From DASQFI01 sp963780895 (GTDB lineage: Bacteria; Acidobacteriota; Vicinamibacteria; Vicinamibacterales; SCN-69-37), in contig CAWAEG010000009.1 of the NCBI GenBank assembly GCA_963780895.1, positions 372,001-436,000 on the forward strand: a stretch of 64,000 bases of DNA. Direction: 5' to 3'. Positions within the stretch are counted from its first letter, which is position 1; the number at the start of each line of letters is the position of its first letter. Both the position numbers and the translations under genes were made by a program. Shown one piece after another: positions 24,597-33,759 of this stretch. Under the pieces are notes generated by a model. That model worked only from the letters and a program-made list of their open reading frames with translations, was not told where the DNA came from and did no database searches.

Positions 24597-26135
24597 ATGA
24601 AGACCTGGCTGCTGCTCCCGCCGACGATCGCGATCGCGCTCGCGCTCGCTGCGTCAGCCCCCGCCTACCAGCCGGACGCTGAACGCAAAGGTCGCGACCT
24701 GCTCGAGCGGGCGCTCGCCGACCTCGGCGGTCGTGCTGCGCTGGAGCGCATCAGGTACTGGCACACGGTCGCGAACGGCCGCGAGAACCTCTCGGCCGAC
24801 CTCCAGGGGCTTCGACCGGGAACCGCCACCTGGCGCGTTCACGACGAGTCGGTTGGCATCGACGCCGACACGTTGACCACGTCGTGGGAGCGGAAGTCGG
24901 CACGCAATGATCACAGCCTTCGCTGGCGCCGCATTGTCATGTCCGCCGAAGGCACCTCGTTTTACGACTGGGTCACCCATCAGCGCGGCATGGGAAGCAC
25001 GCCCGCGCCCGAGCCTCGGCGGCGGGCGATAGCGCGCCGCGTGCCGCACCTTCTACTTCTCGAGGCGGTGCAGGCCCCTAAGGTCTCCTGGAAGCAGATC
25101 AAACGCGTGGAGGAAGGCGCCTCGGACGAGGTCGTCGTGACGATGCGCGATGGATCCGAGCTGACGCTCTCCATTGCACAGGCGTCGCCGCGGGTCGTCC
25201 GCGCGGTGGAGTTCCGCGGGGATCTCCCGGGCGCCGGAAACGTGCCTGTGGTGTGGCACTGGCGTCACTGGCGTCCGCACGCCGAGCTCGGCGCGATCCC
25301 GAGCGGGCAGACGATCACCATCGACGGCGTGCCGTTCCAGGAGGTGGCGTTCGCCAGTTTCGGCGGATCGTCACGGCGTCCGTCGGTACTGGGGATGCCC
25401 GCGCCGCCAGCTCAAGATCACGTCTCGACCTTCACGGCCACCTCACCGACGCCCCTTCCAGCCACCGGCGAGGTCAAGCCGGGTGTGCACGTGTTCGACG
25501 TGAGCGGCTTCGTCGTCATGGCTGTCGAGTTCCGGGATTTCCTCGTCGCCGTCGAAGCGCCGGCCGTGCATCCGGGCTTCGAAGGCATTCCGGCGCGTCC
25601 TGGCGCGACGCAGGTCTCGGCGGATTTTCTCGCCGCGATCGGAAAAGCCATGCCGTCGAAGCCCATCCGGTTCGTCGTGCTGAGCCACCACCACAGCGAT
25701 CACCTTGGCGGCGCCGGGCTGTTTGCCCGGATCGGCGCGACGATGCTCGTGGCGCCCGGCGACCGCGCAGCCGTTGCGCGGGCTGTCGCCGCGACGAGCG
25801 GTCGGCCCGCGCGAATCGAAACGGTTGGACGCCGCCGCACGATCTCGGACGGTTCGCGATCGATCGAGATTCTCAATACGGGTCCGAATCCGCATACCGC
25901 GGAAAACCTGATCGTGTGGCTGCCTGCCGAACGGGTCGTGTTCCAGGGCGATCTGTTCTATTACGCGATCGGATTGCCGTTTCCGCCGTCGGGGCGCGCG
26001 GCGATGAACCGGTTCTTCGCGGAGTGGCTGCAGAAGCAGGCGCTCGAGCCCGACGCGGTGTACGGCGTGCACAGCGCCGGCGCGGCCGGGCCCGCATTGC
26101 TGGAGCTGGCGTTGCGAGGGTCAGGCGGCCGGTAA
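24597..26135 (+). CDS. Secreted metallo-beta-lactamase-fold hydrolase
   Basis: 512 residues. It has a signal peptide (MKTWLLLPPTIAIALALAAS). An N-terminal region of about 300 residues resembles the outer-membrane-lipoprotein-like sorting domain found before MBL domains in Acidobacteria. The MBL domain follows, with HxHxDH as H364-H-H366-S-D368-H369 ('VLSHHHSDHLGG'), a later 'NPHTAENLIVWLP' and 'VFQGDLFYY'. It acts in the periplasm or outside; the substrate is unknown. The palindrome at 24571 lies directly upstream. Its 3' end overlaps the convergent histidine kinase gene by fifteen bases. Confidence 0.8.
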   Translation: MKTWLLLPPTIAIALALAASAPAYQPDAERKGRDLLERALADLGGRAALERIRYWHTVANGRENLSADLQGLRPGTATWRVHDESVGIDADTLTTSWERKSARNDHSLRWRRIVMSAEGTSFYDWVTHQRGMGSTPAPEPRRRAIARRVPHLLLLEAVQAPKVSWKQIKRVEEGASDEVVVTMRDGSELTLSIAQASPRVVRAVEFRGDLPGAGNVPVVWHWRHWRPHAELGAIPSGQTITIDGVPFQEVAFASFGGSSRRPSVLGMPAPPAQDHVSTFTATSPTPLPATGEVKPGVHVFDVSGFVVMAVEFRDFLVAVEAPAVHPGFEGIPARPGATQVSADFLAAIGKAMPSKPIRFVVLSHHHSDHLGGAGLFARIGATMLVAPGDRAAVARAVAATSGRPARIETVGRRRTISDGSRSIEILNTGPNPHTAENLIVWLPAERVVFQGDLFYYAIGLPFPPSGRAAMNRFFAEWLQKQALEPDAVYGVHSAGAAGPALLELALRGSGGR

Positions 26136-27116
26136 GGTCAATTCTGCCCGGAGTCCGCCCAGCGGTGAATCGCGCAGCACGATCGTGCCGCCGTGCAGCT
26201 CGGCGAGATCGCGGACGATGGCCAGTCCCAATCCGGTTCCCGGCGCGGCCTCGTCCGCGCGCACGCCACGCTGCAGGACGGCGTCGCGCATCGACATCTC
26301 GAGGCCTGGCCCGTCATCGTCAACCGTCGCCACGATCTGACTGGATGGGCGGGACGCGGTCAGCACCACGCGCGTCCTGGACCATTTGCACGCGTTGTCG
26401 AGCAGATTGCCGAGCATCTCGTCGAGGTCCTCGCGCTGCGCCCGAACGGCGAGGTCGGCCGGCACGTTGACTTCGATGGCGACGCCGCGTTCCGCGTGGA
26501 GCCGCCGCAGCGTCCGTGACAGTCCGTCCGCCGATTCGGCGAGAGACGCGCGGGCGCCGGGCGCCGCGCCGGACGCCGCCGCGCGCGCCTGCGCGAGGTG
26601 ATAGGCGATCTGCCGTCGCATCCGGTCGACCTGCTGCCGGATCGACGCCGCCACGTCGTTTTCACCCGCCGACCCGGCGCGTTCGGCGTCGTGCGAGAGG
26701 ACGGCGAGCGGTGTTTTGAGCCCGTGCGCAAGGTCGCCGGATTTTGCGATGGCGCGCCGGAGCGCCTGTTCCCGCTGATCGAGCAACGTGTTCAGATCGC
26801 GGACGAGCGGCTCGAGCTCGGCCGGATACCGGCCCTCGAGCCGTCGCTCGCGTCCGGCGTGAAGGTCGGCCAGCCGCCCGCGCAGATCGTCCATCGCCGA
26901 CAGCGCCCGCCGCACCTGCCAGAACCCGACGAGCATGCAGACGGCGGAGATGAATGACACCGTCCAGAATTGCTCGAAGACGTCGTGAAAGGTTCGGGCC
27001 GCGTGCGGGTGCTTCAGGACCGCGCGCACGACGAGGGCGCTCGTGGCCGAGAACAGTCCGACCGTCCAGAGCAGCGCGCCGACGAGGAGGCGGAATCGCA
27101 GCGAGAGGAGCGCCAC
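26121..27116 (-). CDS. Sensor histidine kinase
   Basis: 331 residues. Two transmembrane helices flank a short periplasmic loop (LLVGALLWTVGLFSATSALV and VSFISAVCMLVGFW). A HAMP-like linker, the H-box 'GDLAHGLKTPLAVLSHD' (His131), N-box 'NLLDNACKWSRTRV', 'DDGPG' and 'GTGLGLAIVRDLAELHGG' follow. It resembles PhoQ/QseC-type kinases with the unusual LAHGLKTPL H-box. The start is a GTG at 27116 whose first base is the last base of the response regulator's stop (TAGTG), so translation is coupled. Confidence 0.9.
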   Translation of the reverse strand: MALLSLRFRLLVGALLWTVGLFSATSALVVRAVLKHPHAARTFHDVFEQFWTVSFISAVCMLVGFWQVRRALSAMDDLRGRLADLHAGRERRLEGRYPAELEPLVRDLNTLLDQREQALRRAIAKSGDLAHGLKTPLAVLSHDAERAGSAGENDVAASIRQQVDRMRRQIAYHLAQARAAASGAAPGARASLAESADGLSRTLRRLHAERGVAIEVNVPADLAVRAQREDLDEMLGNLLDNACKWSRTRVVLTASRPSSQIVATVDDDGPGLEMSMRDAVLQRGVRADEAAPGTGLGLAIVRDLAELHGGTIVLRDSPLGGLRAELTLPAA

Positions 27117-27814
27117 TATTGCCGCCGGGATTCAGGACTCGTCGCCGGCGCCGCGTCAGCCGGCGCGATCCGGTAGCCCAGCCCGCGCACCGTCTCGATA
27201 ATCGACGGTCCCACCTTGCGCCGCAACCGCGCGACGAACACCTCCACCGTGTTCGAATCGCGATCGAATCCCTGGGCGTAGATATGCTCGGTGAGCTCGC
27301 TCTGCGAGACGACGCGCCCGCAGTGGTGCATGAGGTATGAAAGCACTTTGAACTCGTGGCTCGTCAGCTTGACGGGAAGGCCAGACGCCGTGACGCGCGC
27401 GCTGCGGGGATCGAGCACGAGCGGACCACATCTGAGCTCGATCGCGGCGTGCCCGGTCGATCTCCTGATGAGCGCGCGCAGGCGCGCGAGGACTTCTTCA
27501 ATTCGAAATGGCTTCGCCACGTAGTCGTCGGCGCCGCCGTCAATCCCCTGGACCTTCTCGTGCCAGCTGTCGCGCGCGGTGAGGACGAGCACCGGCACGG
27601 CGATCCCGGAGCCCCGCCAGCGGCGAAGCAGGGTCAGGCCGTCGATCGACGGCAGCCCGAGGTCGAGCAGGACCGCGTCGTAGGGCTCCGTCCGGACGAG
27701 AAAGTCCGCGCGCGCCCCGTCGGCGGCCGCATCCACCGCATAGCCGGCCTCCTCACAAGCCGCGGTCAGCTGGCTCGCGATCTGGGCCTCGTCTTCGACG
27801 ATCAGAATGCGCAT
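27116..27814 (-). CDS. OmpR-family response regulator
   Basis: 232 residues. Receiver domain: MRILIVEDEA, phospho-acceptor Asp51 in 'AVLLDLGLPS', Thr in 'LVLTARDS', Lys in 'DDYVAKPF'. The C-terminal winged helix has 'LTSHEFKVLSYLMHHCGRVV' and 'NTVEVFVARLRRKVG'. It pairs with the downstream histidine kinase. The ATG at 27814 follows the palindrome: the GGAGG of the motif lies seven bases before it and serves as its Shine-Dalgarno, so any protein bound there would block both transcription and ribosome loading. Confidence 0.9.
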   Translation of the reverse strand: MRILIVEDEAQIASQLTAACEEAGYAVDAAADGARADFLVRTEPYDAVLLDLGLPSIDGLTLLRRWRGSGIAVPVLVLTARDSWHEKVQGIDGGADDYVAKPFRIEEVLARLRALIRRSTGHAAIELRCGPLVLDPRSARVTASGLPVKLTSHEFKVLSYLMHHCGRVVSQSELTEHIYAQGFDRDSNTVEVFVARLRRKVGPSIIETVRGLGYRIAPADAAPATSPESRRQ

Positions 27815-27817
27815 GAA

Positions 27818-27868
27818 ATGACCTCCGAGGTCATTTTTCACAATTCGTAAAATGACCTCGGAGGTCTT
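27818..27868. promoter_or_regulatory. Pair of 17-bp palindromes between response regulator and ADOP gene
   Basis: Copy one is 27818-27834 (perfect). Copy two is 27852-27868, with one mismatch (GAGGTCTT for GAGGTCAT) and inverted centre. Centres are 34 bp apart. The spacer TTTTCACAATTCGTAAA resembles the 22873-22891 spacer in being T-rich and ending in TAAA. The pair lies in the divergent promoter region. Confidence 0.7.
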
Positions 27869-27949
27869 GTTATAGCCCGCATCAACCTGAACGCGGGCTG
27901 AATAACCCGTTCACGGGCGATTCAGTCGTGATGCCGTAGCGTCGGTGTC

Positions 27950-30403
27950 GTGCGGCACGCCGTCTTTCTGCTGTTTCGGGATCTTCGGCACGCGGTTCGA
28001 ACGATTCGGAGCATGCCCGGTGTGGCCGCGGTCGTCATCGCCTCGCTCGGCATCGGGGTCGGCGTCAACACGACGGTGTTCTCGTGGATTCAGGCCCGCA
28101 CCCTGCAGCCGCTCGCCGGGGTGCCGTCGGGCGGCAGCTTCTACCTCGTCGAGCCCAGGACCGACAGCGGCATCTATCCGGGCGCATCCTGGCTCGAGTT
28201 CCGGGACTTGCGCGACCGGATGCCGGCGTTTGCCGATCTGATCGCGTTTCGCATGGCGCCCTTCAGCGTCGGTGACGCGGCGTGGAGCGAGCGCACGTTC
28301 GGCCTTCTCGTTTCTCCGAACTACTTCACCGCGCTGGGTCTGACACCGGCGCTCGGCCGGTTCTTCTCGATCGACGACGCGCCGATCGCCGGCGGGGCGG
28401 GAGAACCCGTCGCGGTCGTTTCGCACGCGTTCTGGCAGGCGCGGCTCGGCGGCGGTCCCGATGCGATCGGGCGGACACTCCGGGTGAACAACCGGACGTT
28501 TACCGTCGTGGGCATCGCGCGGCCGGACTTCCGCGGAACCCTGATGGGTGTGTCGTTCGACCTCTGGATCCCCGCCACCTTCGCCCCGGCCGTGCAGTCA
28601 GGCTCGCGTGAGCTCGAGACGCGCGGCCAGCGCGGGTACTCGCTCATTGGCCGCCTGAAGCCGGGCGTCTCGACGGACGTCGCTCAATCCGAGCTCGAGG
28701 CGGCGATGGCGGACTTCGCCCGCGAGTACCCGGACATCAGCCGCTCGATGCGCGCCGATGTCCTGCCGATCTGGCGAGCGCCGCGTGGTCCGCAACGGAT
28801 GCTGCTCGGCGCGCTGGCAGTGTTGCAGGGCCTGATGTTCATCGTGCTCCTCACGGTGTGCGGCAATACCGCCAGTCTTCTGCTCGCGCGCGCGAGCGCC
28901 CGACGGCAGGAGGTGGCGGTCAGACTGGCGCTCGGCGGCGGGCGCGCGCGCATCGTGAGCCTCCTTCTCACGGAGAGTCTGGTGCTGGCGGGCGCGGGAA
29001 CTGCACTCGGCGTCGCCCTCGCCGTGTGGGGCACCGACGCGTTGCGCGCGGTGCCGATGCCGACCCCCGCCGGCGTGTCGTTCCGGTTCGAGTCGGCGGT
29101 CGACGTCGTGACCGTGGCGTTTGCGGCCGGTCTCGGTCTGCTTTCAGGAGTGCTCTTCGGTCTTGCGCCGGCGTGGCAGCTCGCCCGGCTCGATGCCCAA
29201 CCGGCGCTGCGCCTTGGCGTCAGTCCAGCCGGACGCAGCCGCGTCAGGGACGCGCTGATGTTCGTCGAGGTCGCCCTCGCCATCGTGGTGCTCATCGTCG
29301 CCGCGCGATTTGTCCGCAGCTTCAACGAGACGCAGTCAACGGATCCGGGATTTCAGAAGGACGGGGTGGTGTTGGCGGCGTACGACCTCGCCACGCGCGC
29401 CCGAGGCATCGACCCGGAGAGCTCGCGCGCATTCGCCGCCCGTCTGCTCGCGCGCACGCGGGAGCTCCCCGGCGTCGAGGCCGCCGCGCTGGCGACGTCC
29501 GTGCCGCTCGACATTCACGGCATGGGCACGCGGTTCTTCACGCTCGAAGGGCGCGCGCGCGACGACGGGCGGCCCGATCAGGCGGTGGCCAACACCGTCT
29601 CCGACGGCTACTTCCGCACGATGGGCATCGCGCTTCGCGCCGGGACGGACTTCGCCGGCCTCGGCGACACCGACGCGCCGTCCCAGGCGATCGTGAACGA
29701 GTCGTTTACGCGGCGGTATCTGCGCGGTGGCGAGCCCGTCGGCCGCTGGGTCGAGGCTGCCGGACGCCGCTACACGATCGTCGGCGTCGTCGCCGATTCG
29801 CTGTCGAACGCGTTCGGCGAGCAATCGACGCCCGCGCTGTACTTCTCGTTTCGCGATCGCCCGTCGGCGGTTGCCGAGCTTCACGTCCGCACGCGGCCCG
29901 GCGGCGAAATGGACATCGCCGCCGATGTACGCCGCACGCTGCGCGACATCGATCCGACGCTTCCGCTCTACAACGTCCGCACCCTCAGCCAGCACGTCGA
30001 GACGAACCTGATCTTCCAGCGGATTCCGGCGCGCATTTTCGCCGTCCTCGGCCCGTTGCTCCTGGTCCTTGCCGCCATCGGCATCTACGCCGTCGTGTCG
30101 TACGGGGTCGCGCAGCGGCACGCCGAGGTGGGCCTGCGCATGGCGCTCGGCGCGACCTCGGGTCGTGTGGTCCGGCAGATCGTCGGCGAGACATTGAGAG
30201 TGGTCGCGGCTGGCGCCGTCGCCGGGTGGGTGCTGGCGCTCGGCATCGATCGTCACGTGGCCTCGAGCGTTCCGATCGATATCCAGGCATTTGCGGCCGT
30301 ACCCGTGCTGCTGCTCGTCGTGGCGGTCGGCGCGGCGACCTGGCCCGCGCTCAGAGCCGGACGGGTGCGTCCGGTGGTGGCCTTGAAGGAAACAGGGAAC
30401 TGA
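27950..30403 (+). CDS. ADOP-type MacB/FtsX permease
   Basis: 817 residues. It is the duplicated form with MacB periplasmic core, FtsX, MacB core and FtsX in series. The N-terminus 'FRDLRHAVRTIRSMPGVAAV' with 'SLGIGVGVNTTVFSWI' is typical. The first FtsX module ('QEVAVRLALGGGRARIVSLL') and the second ('HAEVGLRMALGATSGRVVRQ') each carry the cytoplasmic motif. It ends 'RAGRVRPVVALKETGN'. No ATPase gene is adjacent, as usual for these orphan permeases. The role is probably export or mechanotransmission with an unlinked ATPase. The GTG at 27950 is the chosen start. Confidence 0.9.
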   Translation: MRHAVFLLFRDLRHAVRTIRSMPGVAAVVIASLGIGVGVNTTVFSWIQARTLQPLAGVPSGGSFYLVEPRTDSGIYPGASWLEFRDLRDRMPAFADLIAFRMAPFSVGDAAWSERTFGLLVSPNYFTALGLTPALGRFFSIDDAPIAGGAGEPVAVVSHAFWQARLGGGPDAIGRTLRVNNRTFTVVGIARPDFRGTLMGVSFDLWIPATFAPAVQSGSRELETRGQRGYSLIGRLKPGVSTDVAQSELEAAMADFAREYPDISRSMRADVLPIWRAPRGPQRMLLGALAVLQGLMFIVLLTVCGNTASLLLARASARRQEVAVRLALGGGRARIVSLLLTESLVLAGAGTALGVALAVWGTDALRAVPMPTPAGVSFRFESAVDVVTVAFAAGLGLLSGVLFGLAPAWQLARLDAQPALRLGVSPAGRSRVRDALMFVEVALAIVVLIVAARFVRSFNETQSTDPGFQKDGVVLAAYDLATRARGIDPESSRAFAARLLARTRELPGVEAAALATSVPLDIHGMGTRFFTLEGRARDDGRPDQAVANTVSDGYFRTMGIALRAGTDFAGLGDTDAPSQAIVNESFTRRYLRGGEPVGRWVEAAGRRYTIVGVVADSLSNAFGEQSTPALYFSFRDRPSAVAELHVRTRPGGEMDIAADVRRTLRDIDPTLPLYNVRTLSQHVETNLIFQRIPARIFAVLGPLLLVLAAIGIYAVVSYGVAQRHAEVGLRMALGATSGRVVRQIVGETLRVVAAGAVAGWVLALGIDRHVASSVPIDIQAFAAVPVLLLVVAVGAATWPALRAGRVRPVVALKETGN

Positions 30404-30417
30404 AAAGGAGTCGGAGC

Positions 30418-30802
30418 ATGCGAAAAGTACCTGGCAGTGATGACCGCAATGGCGATGGCGGCGGCCGTGATTCCAATCGTGGCAGCTCAGGAAAAGGAAC
30501 CGCCGATCGTCGGCCTCTGGCAGGCCGCGATGGAAACACCGCACGGCAAGATGGACCTGGCGTTCGACTTCAAGTTCAACGCAAAGGAGAAAAAGAACAT
30601 TTCGGGAACGGTGACGAGTGCCACGATGGGCAGTTTTCAGCTGAGTGGTGAGTTCAGCGGCGGCAAGCTGACGTTCGCCGTTACCGGTGGTCCCCCGGAG
30701 ATGACCTTCTCCGGCTCGCTCAAGGACCGCGATACGCTCGTGGGCGTCATGTCGGCGCACAACACCGATTTCGAGTGCGTCGCGAAGCGGGTGGTGAAGT
30801 AG
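30418..30802 (+). CDS. Hypothetical secreted protein of about 127 aa, frameshift in signal peptide
   Basis: An AAAAGGAG lies seven bases before the ATG at 30418. Reading the AAAA run at 30423-30426 as three A's gives MRKYLAVMTAMAMAAAVIPI and a cleavage after VAAQ. As given, the frame breaks there and the main frame only begins with GTG at 30437. The mature part ('PPIVGLWQAAMETPHGKMDL', 'GTVTSATMGSFQLSGEFSGG', 'MTFSGSLKDRDTLVG') is a compact beta-rich domain seen as a stand-alone secreted protein in Acidobacteria. Function unknown. It may be co-transcribed with the ADOP gene fifteen bases upstream. Confidence 0.7.
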
Positions 30803-30938
30803 TCCTCGCTGGTTGGCTCACGATAGCCGCGGCTGCTCGCAGTCCTCCGTACCCGTCTCCCCGGGGCCGACCAGCGATCCTGCTGGCTGGCATTGGCATG
30901 CCTCTCGCAAAGCGGCGAAACCGCGCTAGAGTGCCGAG

Positions 30939-32363
30939 ATGCCAGCAGGAACCCGCGCCCGGATCCTCATAGCCGCCGTTGTGCTCGGGGTGACGCCGGT
31001 CGCGCCCGCCGCGCGCGATCAGGCGCAGCCACGCGCCGCCCCCTCGGCCTCCGACCTCAGCCGATCGCTCGAAGCGACGGCACGCGTCGTCGGCGCGTCC
31101 GTCGTCGAGATCTTTGCGACGACGTTCGCGCCCGGGCAAGGCGTCGTGCCGCGCAATGCCGATCTCGTCACGACCCAGCGCGCATCGGGATCTGGCGTCA
31201 TTGTCGCTGCCGATGGCTACATCGTCACGAACGCGCACGTCGTCGCCGGCGCCCAGCGGCTGCGTGTCGAGGTTCCCATGCCGGCCACCGGGCAGTCGAT
31301 CCTCGCGACGCGGAGCCGATCCGTGACCGGAAAGGTGATCGGAATCGATGTGGAGACCGATCTCGCGGTCATCAAGGTCGATCTGGAGAACCTGCCGTCG
31401 CTGGCGTTCGGCGATTCCGAAGAACTGAAACCGGGACAGCTCGTGCTCGCGTGCGGCAGTCCGCTCGGCCTGAACAACTCGGTCTCGCTCGGCGTCGTCA
31501 GTGCGGTCGCGCGCCAAATGGAGCCCGACGCGCCGATGATCTATGTGCAGACGGACGCATCCATCAACCCGGGCAGCAGCGGCGGTGCGCTCGTGGACGT
31601 CAATGGCCAGCTCGTGGGGCTCAATACGCTGATCGCGTCCCGGAGCGGCGGGAACGAGGGAGTGGCGTTTGCCGCTCCGAGCAACATCGTCCGCACCGTG
31701 TACGAGCAGATCCGGAAAACCGGCCGAGTCCGCCGCGGAGAAATCGGCATCCGCGCCCAGACGATCACGCCCGCGCTCGCGGCGGGGCTGGGCCTGGCGC
31801 GCGATCACGGCGTGGTCGTCGCCGACGTCGATCCGGCCGGCGCGGGCGCGCGCGCCGGACTGAAGGTGGGCGATCTGGTCCTCGCGCTCGACGACAAGGT
31901 CATGGAAAACGGTCGCCAACTGCAAGTCAGCCTGTATCGCCGCGTCTTCGGTGATGTCGTCACGCTCTCGATTCTTCGCGAGGGCAAAGAGTTGAAGGTG
32001 CCGGTCGCGATGGCCGAGCGCCAGGAGCCACTGGCAGCTCTCTCCGGGACGACCGATCCGCGACAGAACCTCGTCCCGCGTCTCGGCATTCTCGGGGTGA
32101 GCGTGGACCGGCGCCTCGCCCAGATCTTGCGGCTCGTGCGCGTGTCCTCCGGGGTCGTCGTGGTGTCGCAGGTCGCCGGCGCGACCGACGTTCGAGAGGG
32201 CGGGCTGCAGCCGGGCGACGTCATTCATGCCGTCAATCGAACGCCGGTGCCCGGGCTGCCCGAACTTCGCGCCGCGCTCGATGCCCTCAAGGCGGGCGAG
32301 TCCGTGGTGCTTCAGATCGAACGGCTTGGCGGGTTGATGTACCTGGCGTTCACGATTGAGTGA
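30939..32363 (+). CDS. HtrA/DegP-like serine protease with two PDZ domains
   Basis: 474 residues. It has a signal peptide (ILIAAVVLGVTPVAPAA) and a trypsin-like domain with triad His100 ('VTNAHVV'), Asp141 ('ETDLAVIKV') and Ser214 ('INPGSSGGALVD'). The first PDZ covers about 275-360 ('GVVVADVDPAGAGARAGLKV') and the second about 385-470 ('GVVVVSQVAGATDVREGGLQ'). The role is periplasmic protein quality control or processing. The length matches the family. There is no clear ribosome site before the ATG at 30939. Confidence 0.9.
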   Translation: MPAGTRARILIAAVVLGVTPVAPAARDQAQPRAAPSASDLSRSLEATARVVGASVVEIFATTFAPGQGVVPRNADLVTTQRASGSGVIVAADGYIVTNAHVVAGAQRLRVEVPMPATGQSILATRSRSVTGKVIGIDVETDLAVIKVDLENLPSLAFGDSEELKPGQLVLACGSPLGLNNSVSLGVVSAVARQMEPDAPMIYVQTDASINPGSSGGALVDVNGQLVGLNTLIASRSGGNEGVAFAAPSNIVRTVYEQIRKTGRVRRGEIGIRAQTITPALAAGLGLARDHGVVVADVDPAGAGARAGLKVGDLVLALDDKVMENGRQLQVSLYRRVFGDVVTLSILREGKELKVPVAMAERQEPLAALSGTTDPRQNLVPRLGILGVSVDRRLAQILRLVRVSSGVVVVSQVAGATDVREGGLQPGDVIHAVNRTPVPGLPELRAALDALKAGESVVLQIERLGGLMYLAFTIE

Positions 32364-32369
32364 GGATTC

Positions 32370-32408
32370 ATGCGGGTCGATCCGGTGCAGTTGCTGCGAG
32401 AAGAGTAA
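32370..32408 (+). pseudogene. Remnant of an ADOP permease C-terminus
   Basis: Twelve codons and a stop read MRVDPVQLLREE, exactly the shape of an ADOP terminus (compare 'RVDPLTALRWE' at 48721). No permease precedes it, since HtrA ends seven bases before. Probably a deletion removed the body of the gene. A short chance match cannot be excluded. Confidence 0.4.
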
Positions 32409-32505
32409 GTCCGACCGACCGTTCCCGGCACGCCGGGCGCCGCTCGCGTCGTAGGCGTTGCGGCCGACGGCCGGTCACTCCATGGTGTTCTCGCGAGCTA
32501 TCGCG

Positions 32506-33675
32506 ATGACACCTCCAACAGCATCCGAGATCGGTCCGATCGCCAGCCACCGGCTGAGATCACTCGACATCATCCGCGGCGCGGTGATGATCCTGATGGC
32601 CATCGATCACGTTCGCGTGTATTCCGGCATTCCCGCCGGCGGGCCGACCGCCGGCGTCTTTTTCACCCGCTGGGTCACGCACTTCTGCGCGCCGGCGTTC
32701 GTGTTCTTCGCCGGCACGGCTGCGTTTCTGCACGGACGCAAGATCGCGGACACCGGCACACTCTCGCGGTACCTCGTCATCCGCGGACTGCTGCTCGTCC
32801 TGCTCGAGCTCACGGTGATCCGCTTCTCCTGGACATTCAACGTCGACTATTCACAGTTCGTGCTCGCCGGCGTCATCTGGATGCTGGGCTGGTGCATGGT
32901 GCTTCTCGCGGCGTTCGTCTCCCTGAAGCCGCGAACGGTTGGCATCGCCGGACTGCTGATCGTTTTTCTCCAGCAGCTGTTCTCGTTCGTCCCGCGCGCG
33001 CTGCCGGCGTCGATGCGATCACCGGTGGGGTCGATCTGGGAGTTCGTGTATCCGGCCGGATCCGACGGCTGGCTCGGCATGACCGTGCTCTACACGATCG
33101 TGCCGTGGATCGGCGTCATGGCGGCCGGGTATGGCTTCGGGACCATCCTTCTGCGCGAGCCCGCAGACCGGCGCCGGCTCTGCCTGAGGATCGGACTGAT
33201 CTCGACGGCACTGTTCGTGGTTTGCGCGGTGCTCATGGACCGGCTGGCGCCGTCAGAAGGCGATACGAGGCCTGTGCTGTTTCGTCTGCTGAGCGCTTCC
33301 AAGTATCCGGCGAGCCCGCTGTTCCTCTTGATGACGCTCGGGCCGACGATCGCGATTCTTCCACTGGTTGAGCGAGCCAGAGGCTGGCTGGCCGACGTGG
33401 TCGGCACGTTCGGGCGCGTGCCGATGTTCTACTACCTGCTACACATCCCGACGATTCACGTCACGGCTCTGCTGGTCAATGTGCTCCGCACCGGCAGCAC
33501 GAACGCCGGGCCATATGCCACCGCGCCGTACGTGAACATGCCACAGGCCGATCACTGGCCTCTGTGGCTGCTGTACGTCGTGTTCGTCGTGGACGTCGGG
33601 CTGCTGTACTTTCCGTGCCGGTGGTTCGCCGGCGTGAAGGCGAGGCGGCGGAGTCGGTGGCTGAGTTACGTATAG
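32506..33675 (+). CDS. Multipass membrane protein, HGSNAT/DUF1624-like acyltransferase family
   Basis: 389 residues, about ten transmembrane helices. The N-terminal 'HRLRSLDIIRGAVMILMAID' and 'HVRVYSG' block is the signature of the heparan-alpha-glucosaminide N-acetyltransferase (YeiB-related) catalytic domain, including the conserved Asp and His after the first helix. 'PAFVFFAGTAAFLHGRK' and 'FGRVPMFYYLLHIPTIH' also fit. It probably transfers acyl groups across the membrane to a sugar or envelope component. Starts at 32482 and 32506 are both possible. Confidence 0.75.
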   Translation: MTPPTASEIGPIASHRLRSLDIIRGAVMILMAIDHVRVYSGIPAGGPTAGVFFTRWVTHFCAPAFVFFAGTAAFLHGRKIADTGTLSRYLVIRGLLLVLLELTVIRFSWTFNVDYSQFVLAGVIWMLGWCMVLLAAFVSLKPRTVGIAGLLIVFLQQLFSFVPRALPASMRSPVGSIWEFVYPAGSDGWLGMTVLYTIVPWIGVMAAGYGFGTILLREPADRRRLCLRIGLISTALFVVCAVLMDRLAPSEGDTRPVLFRLLSASKYPASPLFLLMTLGPTIAILPLVERARGWLADVVGTFGRVPMFYYLLHIPTIHVTALLVNVLRTGSTNAGPYATAPYVNMPQADHWPLWLLYVVFVVDVGLLYFPCRWFAGVKARRRSRWLSYV

Positions 33676-33694
33676 AGGAATCGTTTACGGCTAG

Positions 33695-33736
33695 CAGGTT
33701 CCGGATCCTGGAACCGAAGCGAACCAGGAACCTGGA
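33695..33736. repeat. Inverted AGGTTCC/GGAACC repeat between convergent genes
   Basis: CAGGTTCCGGATCCTGGAAC followed by CAGGAACCTGG forms overlapping inverted repeats with a GGATCC centre. It sits between two convergent stop codons (33675 and 33760), like the repeats at 12167 and 58404, and may act as a bidirectional terminator. Confidence 0.5.
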
Positions 33737-33759
33737 AGCGGAAAACGAACCCGAGGTGG

